A DNA stretch of 64,000 nucleotides, from contig NZ_CADIJO010000011.1 in the NCBI RefSeq assembly GCF_902859705.1, positions 1-64,000 on the forward strand, written 5' to 3'. The DNA comes from Achromobacter deleyi. GTDB taxonomy: Bacteria > Pseudomonadota > Gammaproteobacteria > Burkholderiales > Burkholderiaceae_B. Made by a program: the position numbers and the translations under genes. The first letter of the stretch is position 1, and every line of letters begins with the position of its first letter. The notes beneath the pieces are model-generated. The model saw only the letters and a program-made list of their open reading frames with translations, was not told where the DNA came from and ran no database searches. This document shows positions 1 to 8,952 of the stretch, piece by piece.

Positions 1-2012
1 GGCGCGCTGGCCAGGGTTTCGAAGTCGTCGTCGGGATCAGACGTGAAACCGCCGTCCGGCACGAAGCCGCCTTCGGCTTCGAAGGGAATTTCTTCGTCGA
101 CCCAGGACGGGGGGCCTTCGCTGTCGTCCACGGCGGGCGCGACGGCGGCAGCGGCCGGCGTCACGGCGAGCGGTGCGGATTTGGTGGCGACGGGCGATCC
201 GGCGACGGGCGATCCTGCGGCAGGCGATCCTGCGGCAGGCGATCCGACGGCAGGCGAACCTGCGGCGGGCGTTCCCGCGGCGGGCGGCGATGCCGGCGAG
301 TCCGTTGCCGCATTCGCAGGAGCAGACGGTTGCGCAGGCGCGGCCGGCGCGACGGATTGCGCCAAGGCGTCAGCGGGGAGTTCTTCCCAGGGCGGGATGC
401 CAGCCGACGGCGCTTGCGCAGCGGCTGCCGGGTTCGCAGCGGCGGCTGCGGCGGCAACTGGAGCGACGGCCGGTGCGGCGGCTGCGGGGCTTGCGGCAGG
501 TTCGTCTGCCACGCTGGCGACCTGCACCGGAGCAGTCGGGGCCGAGACAGGGGCCGGCGCGGGCGTCGCCGCAGCGGCCTGGGCAACCTGCACTTGCGCC
601 GCGTCGGGCTGCGCCGTCGGGGGCGGATTCGTGGCGGCCAGGGTGGCCGGCGCTTGCCCGACGGACGCTTGCGCGGCCTGAGCTTGAGCGGCGGCGGGCG
701 CCTGATCGACGGGTACCTGAACAACGGGTGCCTGAACAACGGCGGCTTGTGCAACGGGCGACGGTGCCACCGCAGCGGGCGCCGCGACTTGCACGGCAGG
801 CGCCGACGACGACGCCGCGGGTGCGGCTGCGACCGGCGCAGCCGGCGCCGGCTGCGCGGCCGCCGTGGCCGGCTCTGCCGTCTGGCGGGCCGGTGTGGCG
901 GGCGCCTCGAGGGCCGTCTGCGGACCGGCGTCGCCATTGAGCGCCAGCATGCGCAGGCAGGCCATGATGAAGCCGGCGTATTCGTCCGGCGCCAGCGTCA
1001 GTTCGCCGCGGCTGTGCACCGCCACGGAATAGAACAGTTGCACGGCGTCGGGATGCAGGACCTGGGCCAGGCGGGCGATGTCGGCCGCCAGCGGGTCTTC
1101 GGCGGGCATCGCGCCGGTCACGCGCTGCTCGATGGCCACGCGCGACAGCAGCACGGCCAGGTCGGCCAGTGCGCCGGCATAGGACAGGCCGCGCGTCGCC
1201 AGTTCGTCGGCCACGGCCAGCACGCTCTTGGCGTCGCCAGCAGACAGAGCGTCGAGCAGGCGCACCAGATGGCGCTGGTCGATCGTGCCGAGCATGCCGC
1301 GCACGGCGTCTTCGGTGAGATTGCCGGCGCTGTAGGCGATGGCCTGATCGGTCAGGGACAGCGCGTCGCGCATGGAACCCGACGCGGCCTGGCCGATGAG
1401 ACGCAGCGCGGGGACTTCAAAGCCCACCTGCTCTTCACCCAGCACCGCCTGCAGGTGGCCCACGATGGAGTCGGCCGGCATCTGCTTCAGGTTGAATTGC
1501 AGGCAGCGCGACAGCACCGTGACCGGAATCTTCTGCGGGTCGGTGGTGGCGAGAATGAATTTGACGTGCGGCGGCGGTTCTTCCAGCGTCTTGAGCATCG
1601 CGTTGAACGCGTGCCCGGTCAGCATGTGCACTTCGTCGATCATGTAGACCTTGAAGCGGCCCGCGCCCGGCGCGTAGACGGCCTGCTCCAGCAACTGGGT
1701 CATTTCCTCGACGCCGCGGTTGGACGCCGCGTCCAGCTCGAGGTAGTCGACGAACCGCCCGGCATCGATCTCGGTACACGCGCGACAGACGCCGCAGGGC
1801 TTCGAGGTGATGCCGGTTTCACAGTTGAGGGATTTGGCCAGGATGCGCGACAGCGTGGTCTTGCCGACGCCGCGGGTGCCGGTGAACAGCCAGGCATGGT
1901 GCAGGCGCTGGGTGTCGAGCGCATGCGTCAGCGCGCGCACCACGTGATCCTGTCCCACGAGGGTTTCGAACGATCGCGGCCGCCACTTGCGGGCCAGTAC
2001 CAGATAAGTCAT
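1..2012 (-). CDS. dnaX: DNA polymerase III subunit gamma/tau (5' part; runs off the left edge)
   Basis: Clamp-loader ATPase that loads the beta clamp and, as tau, couples the polymerase cores to the replicative helicase. The product starts MTYLVLARKWRP and has a Walker A motif GTRGVGKT at residues 45-52. Four zinc-binding cysteines follow at C64, C73, C76 and C79, then the Walker B/DExH-like IDEVHML. After about residue 360 the sequence becomes Ala/Pro/Val-rich linker, including a run of five-residue GSPxA repeats encoded at about 190-275. It then reaches an acidic stretch with DEEIPF that is typical of the tau tail. The stop codon lies outside the window. The SRP RNA gene lies upstream on the same strand. 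No obvious gamma frameshift site was seen, although only part of the gene is present. Confidence 0.97.
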   Translation of the reverse strand, partial: MTYLVLARKWRPRSFETLVGQDHVVRALTHALDTQRLHHAWLFTGTRGVGKTTLSRILAKSLNCETGITSKPCGVCRACTEIDAGRFVDYLELDAASNRGVEEMTQLLEQAVYAPGAGRFKVYMIDEVHMLTGHAFNAMLKTLEEPPPHVKFILATTDPQKIPVTVLSRCLQFNLKQMPADSIVGHLQAVLGEEQVGFEVPALRLIGQAASGSMRDALSLTDQAIAYSAGNLTEDAVRGMLGTIDQRHLVRLLDALSAGDAKSVLAVADELATRGLSYAGALADLAVLLSRVAIEQRVTGAMPAEDPLAADIARLAQVLHPDAVQLFYSVAVHSRGELTLAPDEYAGFIMACLRMLALNGDAGPQTALEAPATPARQTAEPATAAAQPAPAAPVAAAPAASSSAPAVQVAAPAAVAPSPVAQAAVVQAPVVQVPVDQAPAAAQAQAAQASVGQAPATLAATNPPPTAQPDAAQVQVAQAAAATPAPAPVSAPTAPVQVASVADEPAASPAAAAPAVAPVAAAAAAANPAAAAQAPSAGIPPWEELPADALAQSVAPAAPAQPSAPANAATDSPASPPAAGTPAAGSPAVGSPAAGSPAAGSPVAGSPVATKSAPLAVTPAAAAVAPAVDDSEGPPSWVDEEIPFEAEGGFVPDGGFTSDPDDDFETLASA

Positions 2013-2065
2013 GGCGGGATTGTAGAGCCTTTGCAAGAGCCTAAGCGATGGCCGGCATGAAATGC

Positions 2066-2123
2066 AAAGGGGACGGAATCATCTTCCGGGGAATCCCCCT
2101 TGGAAAACAACCCCGTCCCCTTT
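2066..2123. repeat. Inverted repeat with 11-bp perfect arms between dnaX and the SRP RNA gene
   Basis: AAAGGGGACGG at 2066-2076 pairs perfectly with CCGTCCCCTTT at 2113-2123. The 36-nt interior itself holds a smaller imperfect hairpin (CCGGGGAATCCCCCTTGG region). It lies immediately downstream of the SRP RNA in that gene's direction of transcription. It could therefore act as a terminator or processing element, or be one copy of a dispersed palindromic repeat. There is no strong U-run. Confidence 0.6.
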
Positions 2124-2132
2124 GAGAAACCG

Positions 2133-2232
2133 GTTGGCGAGCCTTACTCCGGCACTGACCCTAAACGACTATGGCTGCTTCGTTCCCGACCTGACCAGGT
2201 TCACCGTCGAACCATGCGAAGGGGCCCGCCAA
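2133..2232 (-). ncRNA. ffs: Signal recognition particle RNA, small bacterial (4.5S) type
   Basis: On the minus strand the sequence contains the conserved SRP domain IV: GGTGAACCTGGTCAGGTCGG followed by GAACGAAGCAGCC. This has the asymmetric internal loop and the tetraloop region bound by Ffh. The outer arms, starting around GGCGGGCCCC and ending around GGCTCGCC, close the rod. The RNA works with Ffh and FtsY in co-translational membrane targeting. A -10-like TAGAAT on the minus strand (2238-2243) sits just upstream of the probable 5' end; no clear -35 was seen. Exact ends are estimates. Its position next to dnaX matches other betaproteobacteria. Confidence 0.9.
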
Positions 2233-2291
2233 TCAAGATTCTAGCAGAGCTTCGCGTTGCTCGCTTGCTAGCCTCTTGATTGGCGGGCCCC
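2221..2291. repeat. 18-bp perfect inverted repeat spanning the 5' end and promoter of the SRP RNA gene
   Basis: GGGGCCCGCCAATCAAGA at 2221-2238 is matched by its exact reverse complement at 2274-2291. The 35-bp spacer contains a second pair, CTAGCA at 2241-2246 and TGCTAG at 2267-2272. The left arm is the 5' end of the SRP RNA plus its upstream edge. The right arm is therefore an inverted copy of the RNA 5' end on the other side of the promoter -10 box. Confidence 0.85.
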
Positions 2292-2627
2292 AGGGGGCTG
2301 TAGGGGGCCCCCTCCCCGGCCCTCCCCCCGGGGGGGAGGGAGAGAGGACTTTGCTTCGCTTGTCCTTTTGGCTCGCTTCGCTTTGCCTTGCTTGCTTGCT
2401 CGCTTCGCTTGCTTGCTTGCTTGCCTTGCCTTGCTTTGCTTTGCCTGCTTGCCTTGCTTTGCCTGCTTGCCTTGCTTTGCCTGCTTGCCTTGCTTTGCCT
2501 GCTTGCCTTGATTCTTGGCTGGCTTTATTTGCCTGGGTGAGAGTGTGGCTTGCTTGTCTTGTGGTGCGCTGGCTTCGGTTTGTCTTCTTTTGGTTGGGCG
2601 CGGGGTATTGGGTGTGGAGTGGCTGAC
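2292..2627. other. Intergenic stretch of low-complexity C/T-rich DNA, no convincing gene
   Basis: Between the SRP promoter repeat and the 3' end of the AddA-like gene the plus strand is dominated by variations of CTTGC and TTGCTTTGC. Open frames exist on both strands, but their products are pure repeat peptides (runs of ACLALP or QAGKA). They lack ribosome binding sites and are best regarded as chance frames. A GGCCCTCCCCCCGGGGGGGAG stretch at about 2320 is the only other notable element. Confidence 0.7.
2436..2507. repeat. Four tandem copies of an 18-bp repeat
   Basis: TTGCTTTGCCTGCTTGCC occurs four times head to tail at 2436-2453, 2454-2471, 2472-2489 and 2490-2507, by direct reading without mismatches. 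It is embedded in a longer degenerate CTTGC-type tract from about 2385. Such tracts are prone to copy-number change by replication slippage. Confidence 0.9.
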
Positions 2628-5600
2628 TTAGGGGGGTGGGGTCAGGTCTATCCAGGCTTTGGCGCGGGGGAAGTAGAGGGCGGCGCGGGCGGGGCGGCCG
2701 TCCAGGGCGGTGACTTGGGCGCAGTAGCGCAGGAGTTGGTCGCCGTGGCGTTGGCGCATGCGTTGGGCGAAGGCGGGGGGGGATTCGTTGGGTTGGGGGC
2801 GGCCGGTTTTGTAGTCGACGATCAGCCAGCCGTCTTCGGTGCTCAGGGCCAGGTCGATGACCGAGACCTTGCCGGCGGCGTCGATCAGGGGCCATTCGCG
2901 GCGGGCGCCGGATTGGGACAGGAGCCAGAGGCCGCGGTCGTCGGACAGGGTCGCTTGCAGGGTGTCCAGCACGGCTTCGGAGGCGGCGTCGGCCTGGCTG
3001 GCGGGGATGCCGGCGCGGGTCAGTTGGCGGCGCATGGCGGGCAGGCGGTCAGCCAGTGATTCTGCCGGCCAGGCGGCGACGCCGTCTTGGCCGATGCGGG
3101 CCAGCCATGCGTGGGCCAGCGTGCCGATGGCGGCGTCGTAGCCGGATTCGAGTTGCCAGGCGGGATGCTCGCCGCTGTCGCCCCAGGCGCCGCGCGCGGC
3201 GGCGGCGAAGCCGGGGCTGATGGCGATGTCTGCCTGGCGCGACAGGTGAGCCAGGCCGGTCGTGTCGATACGGCGCAGGGGTTCGCCCTGCCACTCGGGG
3301 ACATCATCGGGCGGCGCGGCCGCGTCCTCGCTCGCCGACGGCGGCTCGGGCGGAGTCAGGCAGGGCCACAGGCGGCCCAGCAGGCTGGCCGATGAGGGGG
3401 GCTTGGGCTGGCCGCTGGCCTCGTCGATCGAGACGTGGCCCACCAGGTGCAGGCGCTTGCGGGCGCGGGTGGCGGCCACGTACAGCAGGCGGTCTATTTC
3501 GTAGGAGGCGCGGCGCGCTTCGCGGGCGCCCAGGTAACGCGACACGGGGTCGGCTTCGGTTTCGGCGCGGGGTTTGACGGGGCCGAACAGCACGCGGCCG
3601 CCGCTTTGCTCGAAGCGCACCAGCGGCGGTTGGTCGCCGCGCGGCGCGCGGTGCAGGCCGTACAGGATGACAGTGTCGAACTGCAGGCCCTTGGACTTGT
3701 GCATGGTCATGATTTCGACCGCAGCTTCTTCGTCGGCCGCATCGGGCGCGGCAAACAGGCGGGCGATGCCGGCGTCCAACGCGGCCGGATCGATGGCGCC
3801 GTGGGGCGCCAGGCGTTCGACCAGTTGGAACAGGCTTTCGGCGTCGGTGGCCACCGACGGGCCGCTGTAAAGCGCCGGGCCGCCCAGGCGGCGCCAGAGC
3901 GCTTCGACCCAGGCCGCGAACGGCATGGCGCCGGATGCGTTGCGCGTGTCCAGCAGCACCATCGCCACCTGGCGCAGGCGGGCATATTCGTCCGGGCGCA
4001 AGAGCGTCTGCGCCAAGGGCGTCGCCGGTGTGTCGGCGGATGGGTCCCCTTGAGGCGGGGCCTCGGTGTCGTCGAACAGCGATCCGTGGGGCGACGTTTC
4101 CGTGTGATCGAACAGCGATCCCTGTTGCGCGACATTGGCGTGATCGAACAGCGCCCCCTGTTGCGCGACGTCGGAGCGATCGGACCGCTTCCCTTGTGCC
4201 AAGCTCGCGGCGGCATCGAAGGCCCCTGGGGCCGTCTTGGCCGGCACGATGCGCAGCGCGCGTTCCAGCAGCACCGGCACCGGCGTGACGTGGTCGGCGC
4301 CGAACAGGCGTTGCAGCGATTCCAGTGTCAGGCCGCAATACGGCGCACGCAGCACCGACAGCCAGGCCAGCCGGTCGCCGGGATGCGACAAGGCGCGCAC
4401 CAGCTGCACCAGGTCGGCCACCACCGGCCGCAGGGCCAGCGGCACCAGGTCGACGGCGCGGCAACGGATGCCTTCCTGCGCCAGCCGGCGCGTCAGGTTG
4501 CCCAGGTGGCTGCGAGCCCGCACCAGCACCGCGACGGGGTGCTTGCTGCCAGCGTTTTCCGCCAGCGCCTGGCGCACCAGGCCCACGGCGATGTCTTCGG
4601 CCTGTTCTTCCGCGGGGGCGGCGCCAGCGCGCGACCAGGCAGGATGAAAGCGCACGGCCGGGTCCGGCAGGGCCTCGTGGAACGCGCTGGACGGGCTGTA
4701 CTTGATGGCGCCCGCGGCGGCGTCGCTGCGCTTGGGCAGCAGCTGCGCAAAGGACTGGTTGACCCAGTCGACGATGCCGGCTTGCGAGCGGAAGTTGTCG
4801 GTCAGGTTGAGAAAGTCGGGTTGCAGTTCGCCCACGCCCTGTTCAGCGACTTCCAGGAACAGTCCGACTTCCGCCTTGCGGAAGCGATAGATGGACTGCA
4901 TCGGGTCGCCCACCAGGAACAGGCTGCGTCCGTCGCCCTGCTGCCAGCCGGATGTGAGGGTGGACAGCAGATCCAGCTGCGTCTGGCTGGTGTCCTGGAA
5001 CTCGTCGATGAGCAGGTGCCGGATGGAGGCGTCCAGCTTCAGCAGCAGTTCGCCGGGATCGTCGGCGCTGCCCAGCGCGGCGGCGGCGCGCTGCGAGATT
5101 TCGATGAAGTCGACCTCGCCCGTGTCGGCAAACCGCAGGCGCAGTTGCGCAACGGCCAAAGCCAGCGTCATCAGCTGCGCGCCCAGCACTTCCCATTGGG
5201 CGTCGGAGAAATGGGGCGCGGGAATGTCGCGCACGGCGGCCAGGCGCCGCACCCAGGCGGCGTCGGGGTCGGCGCTTTCCAGCCAGGCCACGAAGGGTTC
5301 CTTGTGGGCGCACTTGGCCGGAAAGCCCAGGTTCTTGTTGACGGTCTTGCGCAGCGTGCCGGTACCCGTCAGCAGCAGGTGCGCCACGGCGCGCCATTGG
5401 TCCAGTACCTCGGCGTCGGCGGGCAGTTCGTCGGTCCAGTCGAGCAGCGCGGCCAGCTTGTTGTCGTCGTCGCTGTCTTGCAACTGCGTGGCGGCCATGC
5501 GGGCCGGCCCCGACAGGGCGTCGGCCCAGCCAAAGGGCATGGCCTCGCACAGGGCGTCGAGATCTTCGCCGATGGCCTCGGCCAGGGTGGCTTCCAGGGC

Positions 5601-6227
5601 CTCGCGGTCGGAACCGTGGCGTAGCAGCGGCAGCCATTGGTCGCGCTGGCCCAGCATGGCGGCAATGGCTTCCTTGGCGGCTTGCACGTCCACGTCCAGG
5701 TGGCGCAGCAGGATGCGCACGGCGTCGTAGTCGTCGGCCAGGTCGAGCGTGGCGCGCGCCGCGGCTTCGTAGTGCGCGCGCGCGTCGTCGGTGATTTCGG
5801 GCATGCCGCCCAATTCGGACAGCCACGGCATGCTGCGCACCAGGCCTGCGCAGAAGGAATCGATGGTGCGGATGGCCAGGCGCGCCGGGTGATCCAGCAG
5901 ATGCCAGCCCAGTTCGTCGTTGCGCGCCAACGCGGCGCGGGCCAGGTCCCAGCTGCGGCGTTCGTGCGCGGCGTCGGGCGGGGCATCCAGGCCGCGGCGC
6001 AGCTTGCTGAGCACGCGCGCATGCATTTCGGACGCGGCCTTGCGCGTGAAGGTGATGGCGACGATTTCTTCCGGGCGGTTCACCGTGGCCAGTAGCGCCA
6101 GGATACGGTCGGTGAGCAGTTCGGTCTTGCCCGAGCCCGCGGGGGCCTGCACCAGGAACGAGCGCGCGGGGTCCAGCGCGGCCGCGCGCGCGGCGTGGTC
6201 CTGGGGCTGGCGTTCTGTATCGGCCAT
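2628..6227 (-). CDS. addA: UvrD/Rep-family helicase-nuclease, AddA/RecB type
   Basis: Probable ATP-dependent helicase and nuclease subunit for double-strand break end processing before RecA loading, acting with the gene just upstream. The 1199-residue product has Walker A GSGKT at residues 31-35, motif Ia AITFTRKAA near 57-65, and Walker B LIDEFQDTS near 405-415. Motifs IV-VI include LYVAATRARKRLHL. A C-terminal RecB-type nuclease core (VIDLALS ... IVDYKTGR) lies near 1130-1150. An unusual insert at about residues 680-722 carries three imperfect repeats with QGALF, QGSLF and HGSLF. Only 3 bp separate it from the AddB-like stop codon, so the two are translated from one operon. Assignment to AddA rather than another RecB-like group rests on the AddB-like partner. 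Confidence 0.88.
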   Translation of the reverse strand: MADTERQPQDHAARAAALDPARSFLVQAPAGSGKTELLTDRILALLATVNRPEEIVAITFTRKAASEMHARVLSKLRRGLDAPPDAAHERRSWDLARAALARNDELGWHLLDHPARLAIRTIDSFCAGLVRSMPWLSELGGMPEITDDARAHYEAAARATLDLADDYDAVRILLRHLDVDVQAAKEAIAAMLGQRDQWLPLLRHGSDREALEATLAEAIGEDLDALCEAMPFGWADALSGPARMAATQLQDSDDDNKLAALLDWTDELPADAEVLDQWRAVAHLLLTGTGTLRKTVNKNLGFPAKCAHKEPFVAWLESADPDAAWVRRLAAVRDIPAPHFSDAQWEVLGAQLMTLALAVAQLRLRFADTGEVDFIEISQRAAAALGSADDPGELLLKLDASIRHLLIDEFQDTSQTQLDLLSTLTSGWQQGDGRSLFLVGDPMQSIYRFRKAEVGLFLEVAEQGVGELQPDFLNLTDNFRSQAGIVDWVNQSFAQLLPKRSDAAAGAIKYSPSSAFHEALPDPAVRFHPAWSRAGAAPAEEQAEDIAVGLVRQALAENAGSKHPVAVLVRARSHLGNLTRRLAQEGIRCRAVDLVPLALRPVVADLVQLVRALSHPGDRLAWLSVLRAPYCGLTLESLQRLFGADHVTPVPVLLERALRIVPAKTAPGAFDAAASLAQGKRSDRSDVAQQGALFDHANVAQQGSLFDHTETSPHGSLFDDTEAPPQGDPSADTPATPLAQTLLRPDEYARLRQVAMVLLDTRNASGAMPFAAWVEALWRRLGGPALYSGPSVATDAESLFQLVERLAPHGAIDPAALDAGIARLFAAPDAADEEAAVEIMTMHKSKGLQFDTVILYGLHRAPRGDQPPLVRFEQSGGRVLFGPVKPRAETEADPVSRYLGAREARRASYEIDRLLYVAATRARKRLHLVGHVSIDEASGQPKPPSSASLLGRLWPCLTPPEPPSASEDAAAPPDDVPEWQGEPLRRIDTTGLAHLSRQADIAISPGFAAAARGAWGDSGEHPAWQLESGYDAAIGTLAHAWLARIGQDGVAAWPAESLADRLPAMRRQLTRAGIPASQADAASEAVLDTLQATLSDDRGLWLLSQSGARREWPLIDAAGKVSVIDLALSTEDGWLIVDYKTGRPQPNESPPAFAQRMRQRHGDQLLRYCAQVTALDGRPARAALYFPRAKAWIDLTPPP

Positions 6228-6230
6228 GAC

Positions 6231-8915
6231 TCAGGCGTCCTCGTCATCCAGGTGCAAGCGCAGGAAAGGCAGCGCATCGCAGTATTTCAGGTCATCGCGG
6301 CGGTACGCCACGTTGGCGGCGTAACCCGCCACATATTCGTCCGCCAGAGATTCGATGGCGCTGCGCCAGCGCTGGCGGATTTCGGGCCAGGTCAGGCCAT
6401 CGAAGTATTTGCTGTCGGCAGCGAGGGTGATGCCGGGCATGCCGAGATCTTCGTCGGCCAGGCCCTGCGCCGCCACCTGGCGCGCATGGATCTGGGCCAG
6501 CACCAGGCCGGCAACCTCGCCGCCCGCGGCGTCGGCCAGTACCGACGCGTAGAACGGCAACTGCACGTTCACGGGACGGCTGCGCGACCAGTCGGGTTCG
6601 GGTTTGGCGGCGGCCACGCCTGTCTTGTAGTCGACGATGACATTGCGGCCGTCGGCCAGGGCATCAATGCGGTCCAGCCGCAGTTTCAGGTGCAGCGCGC
6701 CATGGCGCCACTCGTGGTTTTTTTCGACCTGCGCCACGGCGAACGGCAGGCGCTGGGCTTCCATGTCGAGCCACGACGCCAGCACGGTCAGCGCCCGCGC
6801 GCATTCCAGCGCCTTGAGCGCCGGGGGGTATTCCTTGAGTTCTTCGTCGGCAGCCTGCGCCACCGCCTGTTCCAGCAAGGCGGGCAGGCGGCCGGTGGCC
6901 AGCGTGTCGTGCAGCGCGTCTTGATCGGGCAGCATGCCCCACACCAGTTCCAGCGCCTTGTGCAGGAACTGGCCACGCACGTTCACCGTGGCGGCATCGG
7001 CATACGGCGCCAGTTCGCGCCCGCCCAGCCGGTGCCGCACAAAGGCCCAGAGCGGATTGCGAGCCTGGGTGTCGAGCACGTCCAGGCCGCCGCCGCCGCG
7101 GTCATCGGGCGCCAACGGCGGGCCTTGCGCGTCGTCCAGGGATTCCTGGGGCAGCGCGGCGATGCCTTGCACAGGCGCGGGCGCCCAGTCGGTGGGCTGC
7201 GCCGCCGCGATCAGGGGCGACGGCCGCAGTTCGCGTTCGCCGTCCATGCGGGCATGGCTGACGATGAGGGCAGGCGCGCAGCGGCACAGCGCGGCATACA
7301 TGCCTTCGGCCCATTCGCGTTCGCGTTCGGGGGTGGCCCGCGGCGCCTTGGCCTGGCGCAGCACGGCCAGCGGCAACAACGGATTGGGCTTGGGCGAAGC
7401 GGGCAGCACGTCGTCGGTCAGGCCCAGCATCCAGACGCCGTCCCAGAAGCCGCCTTCGGCTTCCAGCAGGCCCAGCACGTCCAGCCGCGCCAGGGGATCG
7501 CGCTGCGGCTGGAACGAGGCCGACCGCGCCACGCTTTGCAGCAGGTTGACTGCCGCCACGCCGCCCAGCTTGCCCGCCGCGGGCGCCAGCGCCGAGAAAC
7601 TGGCCAGCGCATCGCCCAGCGCACCCAGCACCTGGTAGCCGACGCTGTCCAGCACGCCTTCGCCGGGAAAGCCCAGCGCCGTCAGGGCGGCCTTCATGCG
7701 CAGCATCCAGACATCGCAGGATGCGCGGTTGCCGCCCTGCGTCCAGATTTCCATGGCCTGGCCCCAGGCCTGTGCCAGGGGCGGCACCACGGCCAGCTGC
7801 TTGCGCCATTCGGCCGCGGCGACGTGCACCTGGCCGCGGCGGCGCCAGCGCGCATCGATGGTGGCCAGCCGCGCGCGTTCGCTGACATCGCCCGCGCAGT
7901 GGCCCGCCAGCAGGGCCGCGCCCAGGATGTCGACGCCGCAGCCCTTGCCGGCCGCGCATTCGGCCAGCGCCCGCAGCCAGGCCAGCGCGGCGCGCGCCAG
8001 GGGCCATTCGTTCAGCGGCCGACCCACCGCGACGTTGAACGCAAACGCGGGTTCACCGCCCCGGCCAGCCAATGCCTGGCTGAGTATGCGGCGTGCGAAT
8101 GGCGATTCGGCTTCGAGTTGCGGCGAGACGATGGCGTAGCGGCCTTGGGGATGCTGCTTGAGCTGGCTGGCTGCCCATTCCGCCGCGGCGCGCCATTCGG
8201 CGCCCTGGTCGGGCGCTTCGTAGCGTTGCGGCGTGGCCGGCGCGCGCTGCGCGTCGCGCCATTGGGCGATCAGGCAGCCCTGTTCTTCAAAGGCTTGCAG
8301 CAGGCGGCGAAAGCGCGGCGACAGATCGGTGAAACCCGCCAGCACCAGATGCCCCGGCGTGGCCAGGCGGCCGTCTTCCAGCGCACGCAAGACCCGGGCG
8401 TAACCCTGGTTGGCGTCTTCGGCATCGATGGCGGCCAAGGCCTTGCGGTAGCGCTGGCGCCAGCGTGCGAACCCGCGGTATTCGTCGGTGTCGGCGCCGG
8501 ACGGCACTTGCAGCGCCCATTCGTCCATGAGCAGGTCGGCGTCCATCGACAGGCGCGCGGCCTGGCTGGCGTCGAGCAGCACGCGTTCGGCTTCTTCGGC
8601 GCGGATGGCCTCGGTCCAGACCAATTGGGTGGCGAAGCTGTCCAGCCGGTAGGCGGGCACGCCTTCGTCGGCCTCGAACGCCAGTTCGTTGGCGGATTCG
8701 GCCAGCCAGGCGGACAGGGGCAGGATGCGGGGCAGTTCGCTGACCTGGCGCTCTTGGCGCAGCAAGCCGGCCAGCTCGAGCGTGAGCCGGCGCGACAGGC
8801 GGTTGTTGACCGTGAGCACGAGCATGTCGGCGGCGGGCAGGCCGCCGATGTCGGGCAAGCCGAGGTCGGGGTAGGAAAGCGGTGTGTCCTGCATGGAAGG
8901 CGAAGAAGAATTCAC
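6231..8915 (-). CDS. addB: PD-(D/E)XK nuclease family protein, AddB-like partner of the helicase
   Basis: The 894-residue protein is the predicted inactivated-helicase/nuclease partner of AddA. Its N-terminal half resembles a degenerate UvrD fold without a clear Walker A. The C-terminal part carries the RecB nuclease core (LRLDRIDALADGRNVIVDYKTG, read as two adjoining segments) followed by VQLPFYASVL, typical of the Qxxx(Y) helix of RecB nucleases. The window's start is a GTG at 8915. An in-frame ATG at 8894 is an alternative, and neither has a good Shine-Dalgarno sequence. It is co-oriented with and almost touches the helicase gene. Confidence 0.85.
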   Translation of the reverse strand: MNSSSPSMQDTPLSYPDLGLPDIGGLPAADMLVLTVNNRLSRRLTLELAGLLRQERQVSELPRILPLSAWLAESANELAFEADEGVPAYRLDSFATQLVWTEAIRAEEAERVLLDASQAARLSMDADLLMDEWALQVPSGADTDEYRGFARWRQRYRKALAAIDAEDANQGYARVLRALEDGRLATPGHLVLAGFTDLSPRFRRLLQAFEEQGCLIAQWRDAQRAPATPQRYEAPDQGAEWRAAAEWAASQLKQHPQGRYAIVSPQLEAESPFARRILSQALAGRGGEPAFAFNVAVGRPLNEWPLARAALAWLRALAECAAGKGCGVDILGAALLAGHCAGDVSERARLATIDARWRRRGQVHVAAAEWRKQLAVVPPLAQAWGQAMEIWTQGGNRASCDVWMLRMKAALTALGFPGEGVLDSVGYQVLGALGDALASFSALAPAAGKLGGVAAVNLLQSVARSASFQPQRDPLARLDVLGLLEAEGGFWDGVWMLGLTDDVLPASPKPNPLLPLAVLRQAKAPRATPEREREWAEGMYAALCRCAPALIVSHARMDGERELRPSPLIAAAQPTDWAPAPVQGIAALPQESLDDAQGPPLAPDDRGGGGLDVLDTQARNPLWAFVRHRLGGRELAPYADAATVNVRGQFLHKALELVWGMLPDQDALHDTLATGRLPALLEQAVAQAADEELKEYPPALKALECARALTVLASWLDMEAQRLPFAVAQVEKNHEWRHGALHLKLRLDRIDALADGRNVIVDYKTGVAAAKPEPDWSRSRPVNVQLPFYASVLADAAGGEVAGLVLAQIHARQVAAQGLADEDLGMPGITLAADSKYFDGLTWPEIRQRWRSAIESLADEYVAGYAANVAYRRDDLKYCDALPFLRLHLDDEDA

Positions 8916-8952
8916 CGCCGTAGGATACCGCGAGCCGCCCCCTTCTACGTGG

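Noticed and set aside
330-2060. Long plus-strand open frame of 576 codons opposite dnaX
   Set aside because: It is antisense to a well-supported dnaX with conserved motifs; the translation is Arg/Gly-rich without domains, typical of a GC-rich shadow frame.
2276-2626. 116-codon plus frame and the opposing minus frame through the CTTGC tract
   Set aside because: Products are simple repeat peptides; no ribosome binding site; explained by the tandem repeat.
3435-5624. 729-codon plus-strand open frame opposite the AddA-like gene
   Set aside because: It shadows the helicase frame; its translation has no recognisable domain and no ribosome binding site.
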